DNA from: Deltaproteobacteria bacterium | GTDB lineage: Bacteria > Myxococcota_A > Polyangia > HGW-17 | Direction of reading: 5' to 3' | Length of the DNA: 64,000 bases | Assembly (NCBI GenBank): GCA_016937155.1 | Contig: JAFGWM010000040.1 | Span: forward strand, 1 to 64,000 | Part shown: piece after piece, positions 28,098-36,086 of the stretch | Position numbering within the stretch: position 1 is the stretch's first letter | Layout of the letters: each line of letters starts with the position of its first letter | Program-made: the position numbers and the translations under genes | The notes under the pieces: model-generated | Seen by the model: only the letters and a program-made list of their open reading frames with translations | Databases searched by the model: none | What the model was told of the DNA's origin: nothing

Positions 28098-29362
28098 TTT
28101 GTTATAAAACTAACACTACGACCATTTCCCAGATCTCTGGTCATGCGGCTGGATCTTGATTCCCCACCTGCTGCTCTTATAAAAACACTGAATCTGTTGC
28201 TGAAAAGATTTTCCCAGAGTTTTTCACTAAACAACACAGCACTTTTTCCAGGACAGCTTTTCTGGATTTTCTCGGTAATGAGTTTTCTCGCATAGTTGGA
28301 ATCATAAACCAGTTTGAACCAGGGTTTTTGATCACCTTTTTTTCTGATGATTTTACCACTCATACATACCATATATCCTTCGTGTGAAGTGGATGCACCA
28401 ATGGTACATTTACCCATGGGCGTTTTATTACCCATAAAATAAATTTTTCCGCAGGCTTTGATATTATTTCCATTGGGGACTACAATAAAATCTGATACTG
28501 CAGTCATGGAAATGTTGATTCCACCACTTTTTCCTTCCAACTGTGATTTCATTCTTAATTTAAAAATTCCACAACTGTTTAATCTTGAAGAAAATTCAGT
28601 TGAATATTTCTGATCTTTTTGAAAATCCAGTGCATACATGGAATCTGTTTTCAGGAGAAGAGATCTGCCATGATTATACATCATTTTATCTGTACAGTAT
28701 TGGGCAGCTCTGCGGGAAAAACTTTCCAGAATAATTCCATATCTGTTTTTTAAGGACTTGCTTGCCTGCCATAAAATCCAAAGCTTTTTAAGTGATTTCA
28801 TGGAAATATCACCAAGAACTTCTTTTTCGACTTTTTTCCATCTGTTAATCTCACATTTGGAAAAATCCCTGTTGAATTTTTTAAGATCCCTGGAAGTGAT
28901 GTATTTCTTTATTTTTTTCAACTGAATCAGTGCATTGGTGGAAGACTCACAGTGTTTAACAGTTTTTACTTTCAGACTGTTCAGACATTGGGTACTTCTG
29001 GTAAAAATTTTATTTTTCATGCTTTTTGAAGCAGTAAGTTTGCTCTTTTTCTGAATCTGAAGAAAATTTTCATAATGACTAAGATCTGATGATTTTCTAC
29101 ATGCTTTAAGTTCTGCAGTACTCCAGGTTTCAAAACAATAAGAAATATGTGATCTCCATGTTTTGTTTAAACGGTGAGATGGGTATTTTTTAAGTAGAGT
29201 CATTGCTCCGTCAAGAATCTGATCAATACCCTTTTCATACTGGCCGTTTTTACAGAGATCTTTTCCCTGTTTTATTGTTGTCTTGACAATATCAATGTTG
29301 GCTTTGGACTGTGAAGGGATAAAAAACGCTAAAAATACAACAACTACATGTAATCTATACAT
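28076..29362 (-). CDS. Secreted protein, unknown function
   Basis: A 428-residue protein using the ATG at 29362, which has AAGGA 8 bases upstream; the upstream in-frame GTG at 29386 lacks one. The signal peptide ends SQSKA (about 20). The mature part is helical, Lys/Ser-rich, with scattered cysteines, followed by a beta-rich C-terminal portion (about 270-428; GKIYFMGNKTPMGKCTIGAS). No family recognised. Its end overlaps the Ski2-like helicase gene, an odd pairing of an exported protein with a cytoplasmic helicase. Confidence 0.75.
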   Translation of the reverse strand: MYRLHVVVVFLAFFIPSQSKANIDIVKTTIKQGKDLCKNGQYEKGIDQILDGAMTLLKKYPSHRLNKTWRSHISYCFETWSTAELKACRKSSDLSHYENFLQIQKKSKLTASKSMKNKIFTRSTQCLNSLKVKTVKHCESSTNALIQLKKIKKYITSRDLKKFNRDFSKCEINRWKKVEKEVLGDISMKSLKKLWILWQASKSLKNRYGIILESFSRRAAQYCTDKMMYNHGRSLLLKTDSMYALDFQKDQKYSTEFSSRLNSCGIFKLRMKSQLEGKSGGINISMTAVSDFIVVPNGNNIKACGKIYFMGNKTPMGKCTIGASTSHEGYMVCMSGKIIRKKGDQKPWFKLVYDSNYARKLITEKIQKSCPGKSAVLFSEKLWENLFSNRFSVFIRAAGGESRSSRMTRDLGNGRSVSFITKWKAQYR

Positions 29363-29446
29363 AATAAAGATCCTTTTCCGGCACACGTTACCACATTGAT
29401 GATTTGCTTGGAAGGTAATTTAAAGTGAGGAAATACTAAAAACGAA

Positions 29447-31537
29447 TTATCTGATAAGCGGGGCAATAACGAGGCTTACAACACTCATGAGTTTAATGAG
29501 AATGTTAAGTGATGGGCCACTTGTATCCTTGAAGGGGTCGCCTACGGTGTCGCCGGTAACTGCTGCTTTGTGAGCTTCACTTCCTTTTCCACCATGATTT
29601 CCATCTTCAATATATTTTTTAGCATTATCCCATGCACCACCAGCATTTGACTGGAAAATAGCAAGTAACACACCACTTACTGTTACACCTGCAAGGAGTC
29701 CACCCAGAGCATTCTTACTGATGAAACCAACAATAACAGGAATTGTCACAGCCATTACTCCAGGAAGAATCATTCTCTTAAGAGAAGCCTTTGTGGAGAT
29801 ATCAACACATGCTGCATAATCAGCTTTGCCGGTTCCTTCGAGAAGTCCGGGAATTTCTTTGAACTGTCTGCGTACTTCAATAATCATTTCGTTGGCAGCT
29901 TCTCCAACAGCAGTCATTGCAAGTGAAGAGAAAAGGAAAGGAAGCATGCCACCAACAAAAAGTCCAGCCATTACTGTGGGATTTGTAACATCAATAGATG
30001 TAATTCCTGCCTGAACACGGAATGCAGCAAAAAGAGCGAGGGCTGTGAGTGCAGCACTTCCAATTGCAAAACCTTTACCGATTGCTGCTGTTGTATTTCC
30101 TACAGCATCAAGTTTATCTGTTCTTTCTCTAACTTCTTTTGGAAGTTCAGACATTTCAGCTAAACCACCTGCATTATCAGCTATTGGACCGTAAGCATCA
30201 ACAGCCAACTGAATACCAGTTGTGGAAAGCATGCCAAGAGCTGCAATAGCGATTCCATAAAGACCTGCAAGTTTGTAGGAAACTAAAATAGCGCCACTGA
30301 TCCAGATTATTGGAAGCGCAGTTGACATCATTCCTGTGCTGAGACCTGCGATAATGTTTGTTGCAGCACCGGTTTCTGATGCCTTAGCAATTTTATGGAC
30401 AGGAGAACGATCCTTGGAGCAGTAAAATTCAGTTGTAATTCCAACTAAAATACCAGCAACAAGTCCACCCACTGTAGCGCCGAAAATTTTGAGAGCATTA
30501 ATTTTAATTGAGTCTTCAATCATTATTTCAGAAGGCACAAGCCAGAATGAAATCCCCAGAGTAGCTAAAAGCATAAGACCGGCAGCACCAAAGGTTCCGA
30601 TATTGAGGGCCTTTTGTGGATCTCCGCCCTCATTTGTTTTAACAAAGAAGGTTCCAATGATGGAGACTATAATACCTGCTCCAGCAAGAATCAGTGGGAG
30701 TAAAACCAGATTGAGGGCGGCACTTTTTCCTGTACTGACGAAAACAGAGCCAAAAGCAAGAACCATGGCACCAACAATAGCACCAACATATGATTCAAAT
30801 AGATCAGCACCCATACCGGCAACGTCACCAACGTTGTCACCAACATTATCGGCTATTGTAGCAGGATTTCTCGGATCATCTTCGGGAATTCCAGCTTCAA
30901 CTTTACCCACAAGATCAGCCCCAACATCAGCGGCTTTTGTGTAAATTCCACCACCTACTCGGGCAAAAAGTGCTATGGATGATGCGCCGAGGGAAAAACC
31001 AGAAATTACAGTAACTGCTTTCATGAGTGCATCATCTCCGGAACCCAGAAATCCAAGTTTATAATAGGAAATCATAAGTGTTCCGAGACCTAAAATAGCA
31101 AGACCAACAACGCTCATTCCCATGACAGTACCACCTGAGAATGCAACACCAAGAGCATTGTTGAGACTGCTTCTCGCACTGTTTGTTGTTCTTACATTTG
31201 CCTTGGTTGCAACTCTCATTCCGATATAACCGGCAAGAGCACTGCATCCGGCACCAACTATAAATGACAGGGCAATAAAGGGATTTTTATAAGTTGAAGG
31301 ATCATCCTTTCCAATCATGTTGGCTACGGCAAGAATAATAGCAACGCTGATTACGAACCATATCAGAATTTTGTATTCACTTTTAAGAAAAGCCATTGCG
31401 CCTTCACGCACATAACCTGCAATTTCTTTCATTCTATCAGTGCCTTCTTCAACAGCATTGATTTTACTGGCTTTCCACCAGGCGAATGCAAGAGCTATTA
31501 TCCCGAAAACCGGAACAGCAAAAATAATATTGGACAT
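29447..31537 (-). CDS. hppA: Membrane-bound ion-pumping pyrophosphatase
   Basis: Couples PPi hydrolysis to ion export across the inner membrane. It has 696 residues with about 16 membrane segments. Seen: the catalytic [20 protein letters not shown] motif, GVADVGAD-type acidic repeats, and a second acidic block [15 protein letters not shown] near the C-terminus. The [10 protein letters not shown] segment carries Ala and Gly where K+-independent enzymes have Lys and Thr, so it should be K+-dependent. The Glu in DLFESYVGA is at the position found in sodium-pumping members. Ion choice is inference. An AAAGGAGG site precedes the ATG. It follows pth by 63 bases. Confidence 0.96.
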   Translation of the reverse strand: MSNIIFAVPVFGIIALAFAWWKASKINAVEEGTDRMKEIAGYVREGAMAFLKSEYKILIWFVISVAIILAVANMIGKDDPSTYKNPFIALSFIVGAGCSALAGYIGMRVATKANVRTTNSARSSLNNALGVAFSGGTVMGMSVVGLAILGLGTLMISYYKLGFLGSGDDALMKAVTVISGFSLGASSIALFARVGGGIYTKAADVGADLVGKVEAGIPEDDPRNPATIADNVGDNVGDVAGMGADLFESYVGAIVGAMVLAFGSVFVSTGKSAALNLVLLPLILAGAGIIVSIIGTFFVKTNEGGDPQKALNIGTFGAAGLMLLATLGISFWLVPSEIMIEDSIKINALKIFGATVGGLVAGILVGITTEFYCSKDRSPVHKIAKASETGAATNIIAGLSTGMMSTALPIIWISGAILVSYKLAGLYGIAIAALGMLSTTGIQLAVDAYGPIADNAGGLAEMSELPKEVRERTDKLDAVGNTTAAIGKGFAIGSAALTALALFAAFRVQAGITSIDVTNPTVMAGLFVGGMLPFLFSSLAMTAVGEAANEMIIEVRRQFKEIPGLLEGTGKADYAACVDISTKASLKRMILPGVMAVTIPVIVGFISKNALGGLLAGVTVSGVLLAIFQSNAGGAWDNAKKYIEDGNHGGKGSEAHKAAVTGDTVGDPFKDTSGPSLNILIKLMSVVSLVIAPLIR

Positions 31538-31600
31538 ACAAACCTCCTTTATCTCGTTTGTTTATGAAAATACTGGATTTTCGATGTTTTCATTGGCATG

Positions 31601-32167
31601 TTACAACCCGTTGAAGGTATTCATTGCATATGATGGACCTTTAAGCAAGAGGGCTTCTACAGCTTTTAGTGATGTGTCAAAAATTTCTTTTATTTCAGTA
31701 CGTTCCAACTGCGAAAATCTTCCAAGAACATGTTTTGTCATGGAAGAGGCGGGGCGACCCACCCCAAGTCTGATTCTGATAAAATCATTTGTACCAAGTT
31801 GCTGTGAAATGGAACGAAGTCCGTTGTGTCCTGCAAGTCCCCCACCTACCTTAATTTTCATTTTTCCAAATTCAAGATCAGCCTCATCATGTAAAATAAT
31901 TAGTCTGTCTATGGTAATATTGGAATTCTTAAATGCTTTTTTAACGGAATTGCCACTGAGATTCATGTAAGTCTGGGGAAACAGAAAATTAACCCTGATA
32001 TTTCCCAGATCTGTACTGGTGAAAAAGCCATCATACTTCTTCCGGAAAGAGCCTGCATGCCACTGCTGTGCAATATATTCGAGGAGCATGGCACCGATAT
32101 TGTGCCGGGTATTTGCATACTCGGAACCCGGATTACCGAGTCCCACCAGAAGAAATGACCCTTCCAT
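31601..32167 (-). CDS. pth: Peptidyl-tRNA hydrolase
   Basis: Cleaves peptidyl-tRNA released from ribosomes and recycles tRNA. It has 188 residues. Seen: VGLGNPGSEYANTRHNIG with the catalytic His (HNIG, about 23), PQTYMNLSG, DEADLEFG with the catalytic Asp context, GGGLAGHNGLRSI, and IRLGVGRP. It lies 9 bases after rplY in the tRNA-Gln-prs-rplY-pth-hppA run, an order common in bacteria. Confidence 0.97.
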   Translation of the reverse strand: MEGSFLLVGLGNPGSEYANTRHNIGAMLLEYIAQQWHAGSFRKKYDGFFTSTDLGNIRVNFLFPQTYMNLSGNSVKKAFKNSNITIDRLIILHDEADLEFGKMKIKVGGGLAGHNGLRSISQQLGTNDFIRIRLGVGRPASSMTKHVLGRFSQLERTEIKEIFDTSLKAVEALLLKGPSYAMNTFNGL

Positions 32168-32176
32168 GGCCTGATA

Positions 32177-32770
32177 CTATATTTCCTCTTCGCCTTCAGT
32201 TTCAGTTTTCTCTGCTTTCAAACCGGAAATCATGAGAACTGCCTGACGGGGATTAAGTTCAATCTGGAGTCCTTCAGGGAGTGGAAGATCTTCGATTCTT
32301 GTAACAGTATCAATTTTAAGAGGGGAAATATCATAATCTATAAGTTCTGGAATTTTACTTACTTCACAATTTATAGGTAATTCACGGATTATCTGGCGAA
32401 GCTTTCCACCAAGTTTCTGACCTTCACTTCTACCCTTGAGAATGAAAGGAATAGTGACATCGATTCTGTCAGTTGGCTCCATTCTCAGAAAATCAACATG
32501 AAGTATTTCTCCGGAAAGTGAATCAATGGAAGCATCCCTGATAATAACCTTCTCTGATTCAGCACCATCAACACTTATTTCAAAATAGGTGTTACGTTTT
32601 TTTGCAGGATCAAGAAATTTAACAAGATTATTAGGATCAAATTTAACCATTATTTCCTGTTTCTTTTTTCCATAAACGATTCCTGGGCATAAACCGCCTG
32701 CTCTTAATCTGTTGTTTACATTTTTTCCTGTGCCGGTTCTAAGTGACACGTCAAATTTTTTTAATTCCAT
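32177..32770 (-). CDS. rplY: Ribosomal protein L25, CTC form
   Basis: Binds 5S rRNA in the large subunit. It has 197 residues, the longer general-stress (CTC) version with the extra C-terminal beta domain (about 95-190), ending in an acidic Glu-rich tail. Seen: VSLRTGTGKNVNNRLRAGGLCPGIVYGK and HVDFLRMEPTD. A GAGGT ribosome site precedes the ATG. It sits between prs and pth. Confidence 0.95.
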   Translation of the reverse strand: MELKKFDVSLRTGTGKNVNNRLRAGGLCPGIVYGKKKQEIMVKFDPNNLVKFLDPAKKRNTYFEISVDGAESEKVIIRDASIDSLSGEILHVDFLRMEPTDRIDVTIPFILKGRSEGQKLGGKLRQIIRELPINCEVSKIPELIDYDISPLKIDTVTRIEDLPLPEGLQIELNPRQAVLMISGLKAEKTETEGEEEI

Positions 32771-32821
32771 AGCCGATACCTCACTATATAAAAATATGAA
32801 ATTTATGTGTATATTTCTTAA

Positions 32822-33766
32822 TCAGATAAATAAAGAACTGATCGAATCTCCATGATGAATACGTTTAATAGCTTCTCCCAGAAGTCTTCCAACTGAAAGT
32901 TGAGCAATTTTATCACTTTTAACAGCGATATCACTCAACGGGATCGTATTGGTTACCCATACCTTCTTAAGGGGAGAATTGTCTATATTCTCCAATGCCT
33001 TTCCGGAAAATATTCCGTGGGTAGCCAAAGCATTAACTTCTGTGGCACCCTGTTCAATTACCGCCTGAGCAGCTTTGGTCAAAGTCCCTGCGGTATCAAT
33101 CATATCATCGATGATGATGGCTTTACGATCCTTTACATCACCTACAATATTCATAACTTCACACAAATTAGCTTCTGGTCTTCTTTTATCAATAATGGCC
33201 AGAGGGCACTTAAGTCTGAGTGAAAATTCCCGTGCTCTCTCAACTCCACCAGCATCAGGGGAAACTATAACAAGTTCCTCCGGTCTGAAATTCTGCCTCA
33301 ACTCATCAAGCAGTACCGGCAGAGCGTGGAGATGATCCACAGGAATATCAAAAAATCCCTGAATCTGACCTGCATGGAGATCCATCATAAGGACACGGTC
33401 AGCACCGGCCATGGTGATCAGATTTGCCACCAGTTTTGCACTGATAGGCGTTCTTGGTTTCACTTTTCTGTCCTGCCTTGCATAACCAAAATAGGGCAAA
33501 ATACCAACAATTGACCCGGCACTTGCTCTTTTCAATGCATCAATAATAATAAGAAGCTCCATCAGGTTTTCATTGACAGGCTTTGATGTGGGCTGAATTA
33601 CAAAACAATTCACTCCACGGATATTCTCATTGATACTGCAGAATGTTTCACCATCGGAAAACCGGCTGATTTTGATTGAGCCAGGAGCAATTTCCAGATA
33701 ACTGCATATCTCTTCAGTCAGTTTCGGATTGGCATTTCCTGAAAAAATTGCCAGGGACTTCAACAT
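32822..33766 (-). CDS. prs: Ribose-phosphate pyrophosphokinase
   Basis: Makes PRPP from ribose 5-phosphate and ATP for nucleotide, His and Trp synthesis. It has 314 residues from the ATG at 33766, chosen because GAGG lies 6 bases upstream; a TTG at 33778 is in frame but would precede that site. Seen: SDGE, YFGYARQDRK, DLHAGQIQGFF, SPDAGGVERAR, and the PRPP loop IIDDMIDTAGT. It lies directly behind tRNA-Gln and probably shares its promoter. Confidence 0.98.
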   Translation of the reverse strand: MLKSLAIFSGNANPKLTEEICSYLEIAPGSIKISRFSDGETFCSINENIRGVNCFVIQPTSKPVNENLMELLIIIDALKRASAGSIVGILPYFGYARQDRKVKPRTPISAKLVANLITMAGADRVLMMDLHAGQIQGFFDIPVDHLHALPVLLDELRQNFRPEELVIVSPDAGGVERAREFSLRLKCPLAIIDKRRPEANLCEVMNIVGDVKDRKAIIIDDMIDTAGTLTKAAQAVIEQGATEVNALATHGIFSGKALENIDNSPLKKVWVTNTIPLSDIAVKSDKIAQLSVGRLLGEAIKRIHHGDSISSLFI

Positions 33767-33782
33767 GAGAAACCTCAATATT

Positions 33783-33795
33783 GGAGTAATACTCC
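33783..33795 (-). other. Short hairpin between tRNA-Gln and prs
   Basis: A perfect 5-bp inverted repeat (GGAGT / ACTCC with a 3-base loop) lies 3 bases after the tRNA discriminator base and just before the prs ribosome site. It lacks a T run, so it is not an ordinary terminator; it may aid tRNA 3' processing or shield the leader (inference). Confidence 0.4.
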
Positions 33796-33797
33796 AG

Positions 33798-33868
33798 CTG
33801 GGCCGGAAGGATTCGAACCTTCGATGCGGGGACCAAAGCCCCGTGACTTGCCACTTGTCGACGGCCCA
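33798..33868 (-). tRNA. tRNA-Gln (anticodon TTG)
   Basis: A 71-base cloverleaf. Acceptor TGGGCCG/CGGCCCA, D stem GAC/GTC with AAGTGGCAA loop, anticodon stem CGGGG/CCCCG with loop CTTTGGT (anticodon TTG), T stem GAAGG/CCTTC with loop TTCGAAT, discriminator G. The CCA end is not encoded. It is transcribed toward prs. Confidence 0.96.
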
Positions 33869-33889
33869 ATATCCCCCGAAACGGTTAAG

Positions 33890-33918
33890 GGTATAAAGGT
33901 AACTGGTATAAAAGTCAA
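33890..33918 (-). promoter_or_regulatory. Promoter of tRNA-Gln and prs operon
   Basis: On the minus strand TTGACT (33918-33913), a 17-base spacer and TATACC (33895-33890) precede the tRNA by about 20 bases. It probably drives tRNA-Gln, prs, rplY, pth and perhaps hppA. Confidence 0.75.
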
Positions 33919-33998
33919 CTACTGATAGTATTATTTTTCAAAAAAAACAAAGTATGTGCAAATGTTTTACAAATATCAAAGGGTGTCTGGAAGGGATA

Positions 33999-34703
33999 TT
34001 AGATGAAGGATGCTTTTTTTCGGAGACGGTCTACAGCAGCTTTATTTATCTGACTGATTCTGCCTTCTGTAACTCCAAGGAGATCTGAGACCTCTCTGGG
34101 TGATTTTCCACTGTAGTACAGGAGTTCTACAACCACTTTCTCTCTTTCCGGAAGAGAATCCACCATTTCAAGGAGTGTGTGACGCATTTCAAGATCAAGG
34201 GCAGCCTGTTCTGGTTCTACAGCTGAGTGATCAGCAATCCTGCTTGCAGAGCTTCCATCATCTCTGGTTTCATATTCTTCAAATGAAATAAACTGAACAG
34301 CCTGTTTCAGTGTTTTTGCTTTTCTTATATCCTCAATACTCATTCCTGTAACCACACTAAGTTGTTCTTCTTTGGGTTGTTCCCCATAGACTTGAGTGTG
34401 TTCAGTGAATGCTCTTTCAACTGTTTTTACTTTTTTCCGTTGTGAACGTGTTAGAGGATCTCTTTTACGGAGATCATCCTGAATAGCTCCGATTACTCGG
34501 TTTTGTGCATAAGTCCAGAACGAAGTCTGTTTTTCATGGGTATATCTGTTATAGGCTTCAACCAGACCTAATGTGGCAGCACTGAACACTTCATCTCTTT
34601 CTTCCGGGGGAAGATTGCATGCATAATGCCAGGCAATATTTTTCACCAGTGGAAGATGTTGTTCAAAAACTTCATTCTCATTAACAGTTGAAATCTTAAC
34701 CAT
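33999..34703 (-). CDS. FliA/WhiG-type sigma factor
   Basis: A 234-residue sigma-70 family factor of the sigma-28 group. Seen: region 2 (VFSAATLGLVEAYNRY and FWTYAQNRVIGAIQDDLRKRD), region 3 (PKEEQLSVVTGMSIEDIR) and region 4 (SLPEREKVVVELLYYSGKSPREVSDLLGVTEGRISQI helix-turn-helix, split here across the loop). No flagellar gene lies nearby, so the regulon is unknown. An AAGGAG site lies 6 bases before the ATG, and a sigma-54 promoter 37 bases further up. The gene is not linked to an anti-sigma factor in the window. Confidence 0.92.
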   Translation of the reverse strand: MVKISTVNENEVFEQHLPLVKNIAWHYACNLPPEERDEVFSAATLGLVEAYNRYTHEKQTSFWTYAQNRVIGAIQDDLRKRDPLTRSQRKKVKTVERAFTEHTQVYGEQPKEEQLSVVTGMSIEDIRKAKTLKQAVQFISFEEYETRDDGSSASRIADHSAVEPEQAALDLEMRHTLLEMVDSLPEREKVVVELLYYSGKSPREVSDLLGVTEGRISQINKAAVDRLRKKASFI

Positions 34704-34739
34704 GACAAACTCCTTGGGTCTCAGTTGCAGTTAATATGA

Positions 34740-34755
34740 AGCAACACTTGTGCCA
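34740..34755 (-). promoter_or_regulatory. Sigma-54 promoter for the FliA-like sigma gene
   Basis: The minus strand reads TGGCACAAGTGTTGCT, matching the consensus TGGCAC-N5-TTGC[AT], with the GG and GC pairs at the required spacing. Transcription would start near 34729, about 25 bases before the ATG at 34703. Confidence 0.85.
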
Positions 34756-34894
34756 TATTGACAAAAAGGGTCATTTTTTTGACTTATTTTTTAACTGGTT
34801 GTAAATACATGGTTTTGGGTGCAATAGATATTTTTTTCAAAAAATTATTAAAACCATCAGGTCATATGATCGATGTATCTGAGGTATGCTGGGA

Positions 34895-35014
34895 TGTACT
34901 TTTATATACAAAATGTACAAAAACGAACAACCTGCTGATGCAGTCAACTGTATTGTTTGTGATTATATGTACATTAATGTACGATAAATTCCCTGTTTTG
35001 TACGTTTGTGTACA
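34895..35014. promoter_or_regulatory. Cluster of TGTAC operator-like words
   Basis: TGTAC occurs at 34895, 34914, 34968, 34978, 34999 and 35009, with a seventh overlapping the next start codon at 35084. Three of the six in this span are the palindrome TGTACA (34914, 34968, 35009). Pairs are spaced 10 bases (34968/34978, 34999/35009) and 21 bases (34978/34999), keeping them on one helical face. The cluster lies about 165-285 bases upstream of the sigma-54 start, the usual range for activator sites. Confidence 0.6.
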
Positions 35015-35082
35015 AAAACTGAAAAAATCAGTGGGTTTTAAAAAAAAACTTCCAGTATTTATGAACTGAGGAAAAAAATGCT

Positions 35083-35622
35083 ATGTACAAAAATGTGCAA
35101 TTAAAAAGAATCATTATTGTATCAACACTGATGATTTGTGTATATATACCTTCAGCACATGCTCAGAGTGTCACTTTTTCAGGTAGATTAAATGCTGGAA
35201 CAGGTATTACCACTGGAAAAACGGATGAAAATCACGTAAGAAGATCCCCTTCGTTTTTATCAGCCGAGTTGAGAACTTTTTTTGATGATGATGTTTTCCC
35301 AGTTTATTCTCTGGAAATTTTATCAGAAATAGAATCACGAACCACACTTGGAATAGTCCCAAAAATTGAATATACAGGGTCAATTGGAGACAATTTAGCG
35401 GTTACTGTCTATGGAGGTATACATTCTAAAGTAGCTCCTATGACAATGTTTGGGCCTGAAATTGGAGTATACCTGCATATGGATTTGGGGAAGATAGTTA
35501 TTCATTTTAAAATTTCCATGGGAATATTTCCATGGGGGGATGATTTACCTGATGGAACTACTCTGACAAAGATTGATTTCTCCACGGGATTTTCATTTCC
35601 GATAACGAGGTATGGACAATGA
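35083..35622 (+). CDS. Secreted beta-rich protein, unknown function
   Basis: A 179-residue protein with a signal peptide ending PSAHA (about 27), then alternating beta strands ending in an aromatic-rich C-terminus (FSFPITRYGQ). This resembles a small outer-membrane barrel or a periplasmic beta protein, but no family is recognised. The first codons overlap a TGTACA word. The next gene overlaps it by four bases, so the two are probably co-expressed. Confidence 0.7.
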   Translation: MYKNVQLKRIIIVSTLMICVYIPSAHAQSVTFSGRLNAGTGITTGKTDENHVRRSPSFLSAELRTFFDDDVFPVYSLEILSEIESRTTLGIVPKIEYTGSIGDNLAVTVYGGIHSKVAPMTMFGPEIGVYLHMDLGKIVIHFKISMGIFPWGDDLPDGTTLTKIDFSTGFSFPITRYGQ

Positions 35623-36086
35623 AAACCAGAAGTGTATTTTTTGTAAATCTCTTAACACTTCTTTGTCTTTATGGATGCAGTGTAAATGGTAATCCATGCT
35701 TAAGACACAGTGACTGCGCAGGAAATGAAGAATGTATTGCCGGGGTATGTTCCATTCCTTCAGATTCTTCTATAAGTGATGGAGGTAATGATATCGATGA
35801 TATAACTGATATTCAGGATGCAGTAGATGTCGATGATATAACTGATACCCAGGATGCAGCAGATATCGATGATATAACTGATGTAATGGATACTATAGAC
35901 TCTTCTGATGTTTCAGATTCAGGAAACATGGATGTAACTGACAGTTCGGGAGATTATACTGATACTGTGGATTCGGGTATCCCACCTGTTCCTCCTGCAA
36001 ATTTTTATCTTTTTATCAGATCACTTGGTTTTTATACTCAAAACTCACCGGTGGAAAAAAATCAACATAATTATAAAGTTAGATAA
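35619..36086 (+). CDS. Asp-rich lipoprotein, probably truncated
   Basis: A 155-residue protein. The signal sequence ends CLYGC (lipobox Cys about 20). A short Cys-rich unit follows (CLRHSDCAGNEECIAGVC), typical of myxobacterial surface lipoproteins, then three 12-residue Asp-rich repeats (DIDDITDIQDAV and variants) and an acidic Ser/Asp region. The frame ends after a short unmatched tail (PPVPPANFYLFIRSLGF). Such acidic tethers normally lead into a large surface domain, so the domain may have been lost. It overlaps the end of the convergent CooC-like gene by 8 bases. Confidence 0.65.
   Translation: MKTRSVFFVNLLTLLCLYGCSVNGNPCLRHSDCAGNEECIAGVCSIPSDSSISDGGNDIDDITDIQDAVDVDDITDTQDAADIDDITDVMDTIDSSDVSDSGNMDVTDSSGDYTDTVDSGIPPVPPANFYLFIRSLGFYTQNSPVEKNQHNYKVR
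35790..35897 (+). repeat. 36-bp tandem repeat, three copies
   Basis: Three in-frame 36-bp units at 35790, 35826 and 35862, each carrying gatgatataactgat, encode a 12-residue acidic repeat in the lipoprotein. The copies diverge by a few bases, the third most. Confidence 0.85.

Larger units (their letters stand above)
34704..35082. other. Non-coding control region with divergent promoters
   Basis: A 379-base gap between the sigma-factor gene (minus) and a secreted-protein gene (plus). It contains the sigma-54 promoter at 34740-34755 and a cluster of TGTAC words at 34895-35014. An open frame at 34758-35069 has no ribosome site and unlikely composition, so I do not call a gene. Confidence 0.7.

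Noticed and set aside
34758-35069. Plus-strand frame of 103 codons
   Set aside because: No ribosome site, it spans the TGTAC cluster, and its composition is that of AT-rich intergenic DNA.
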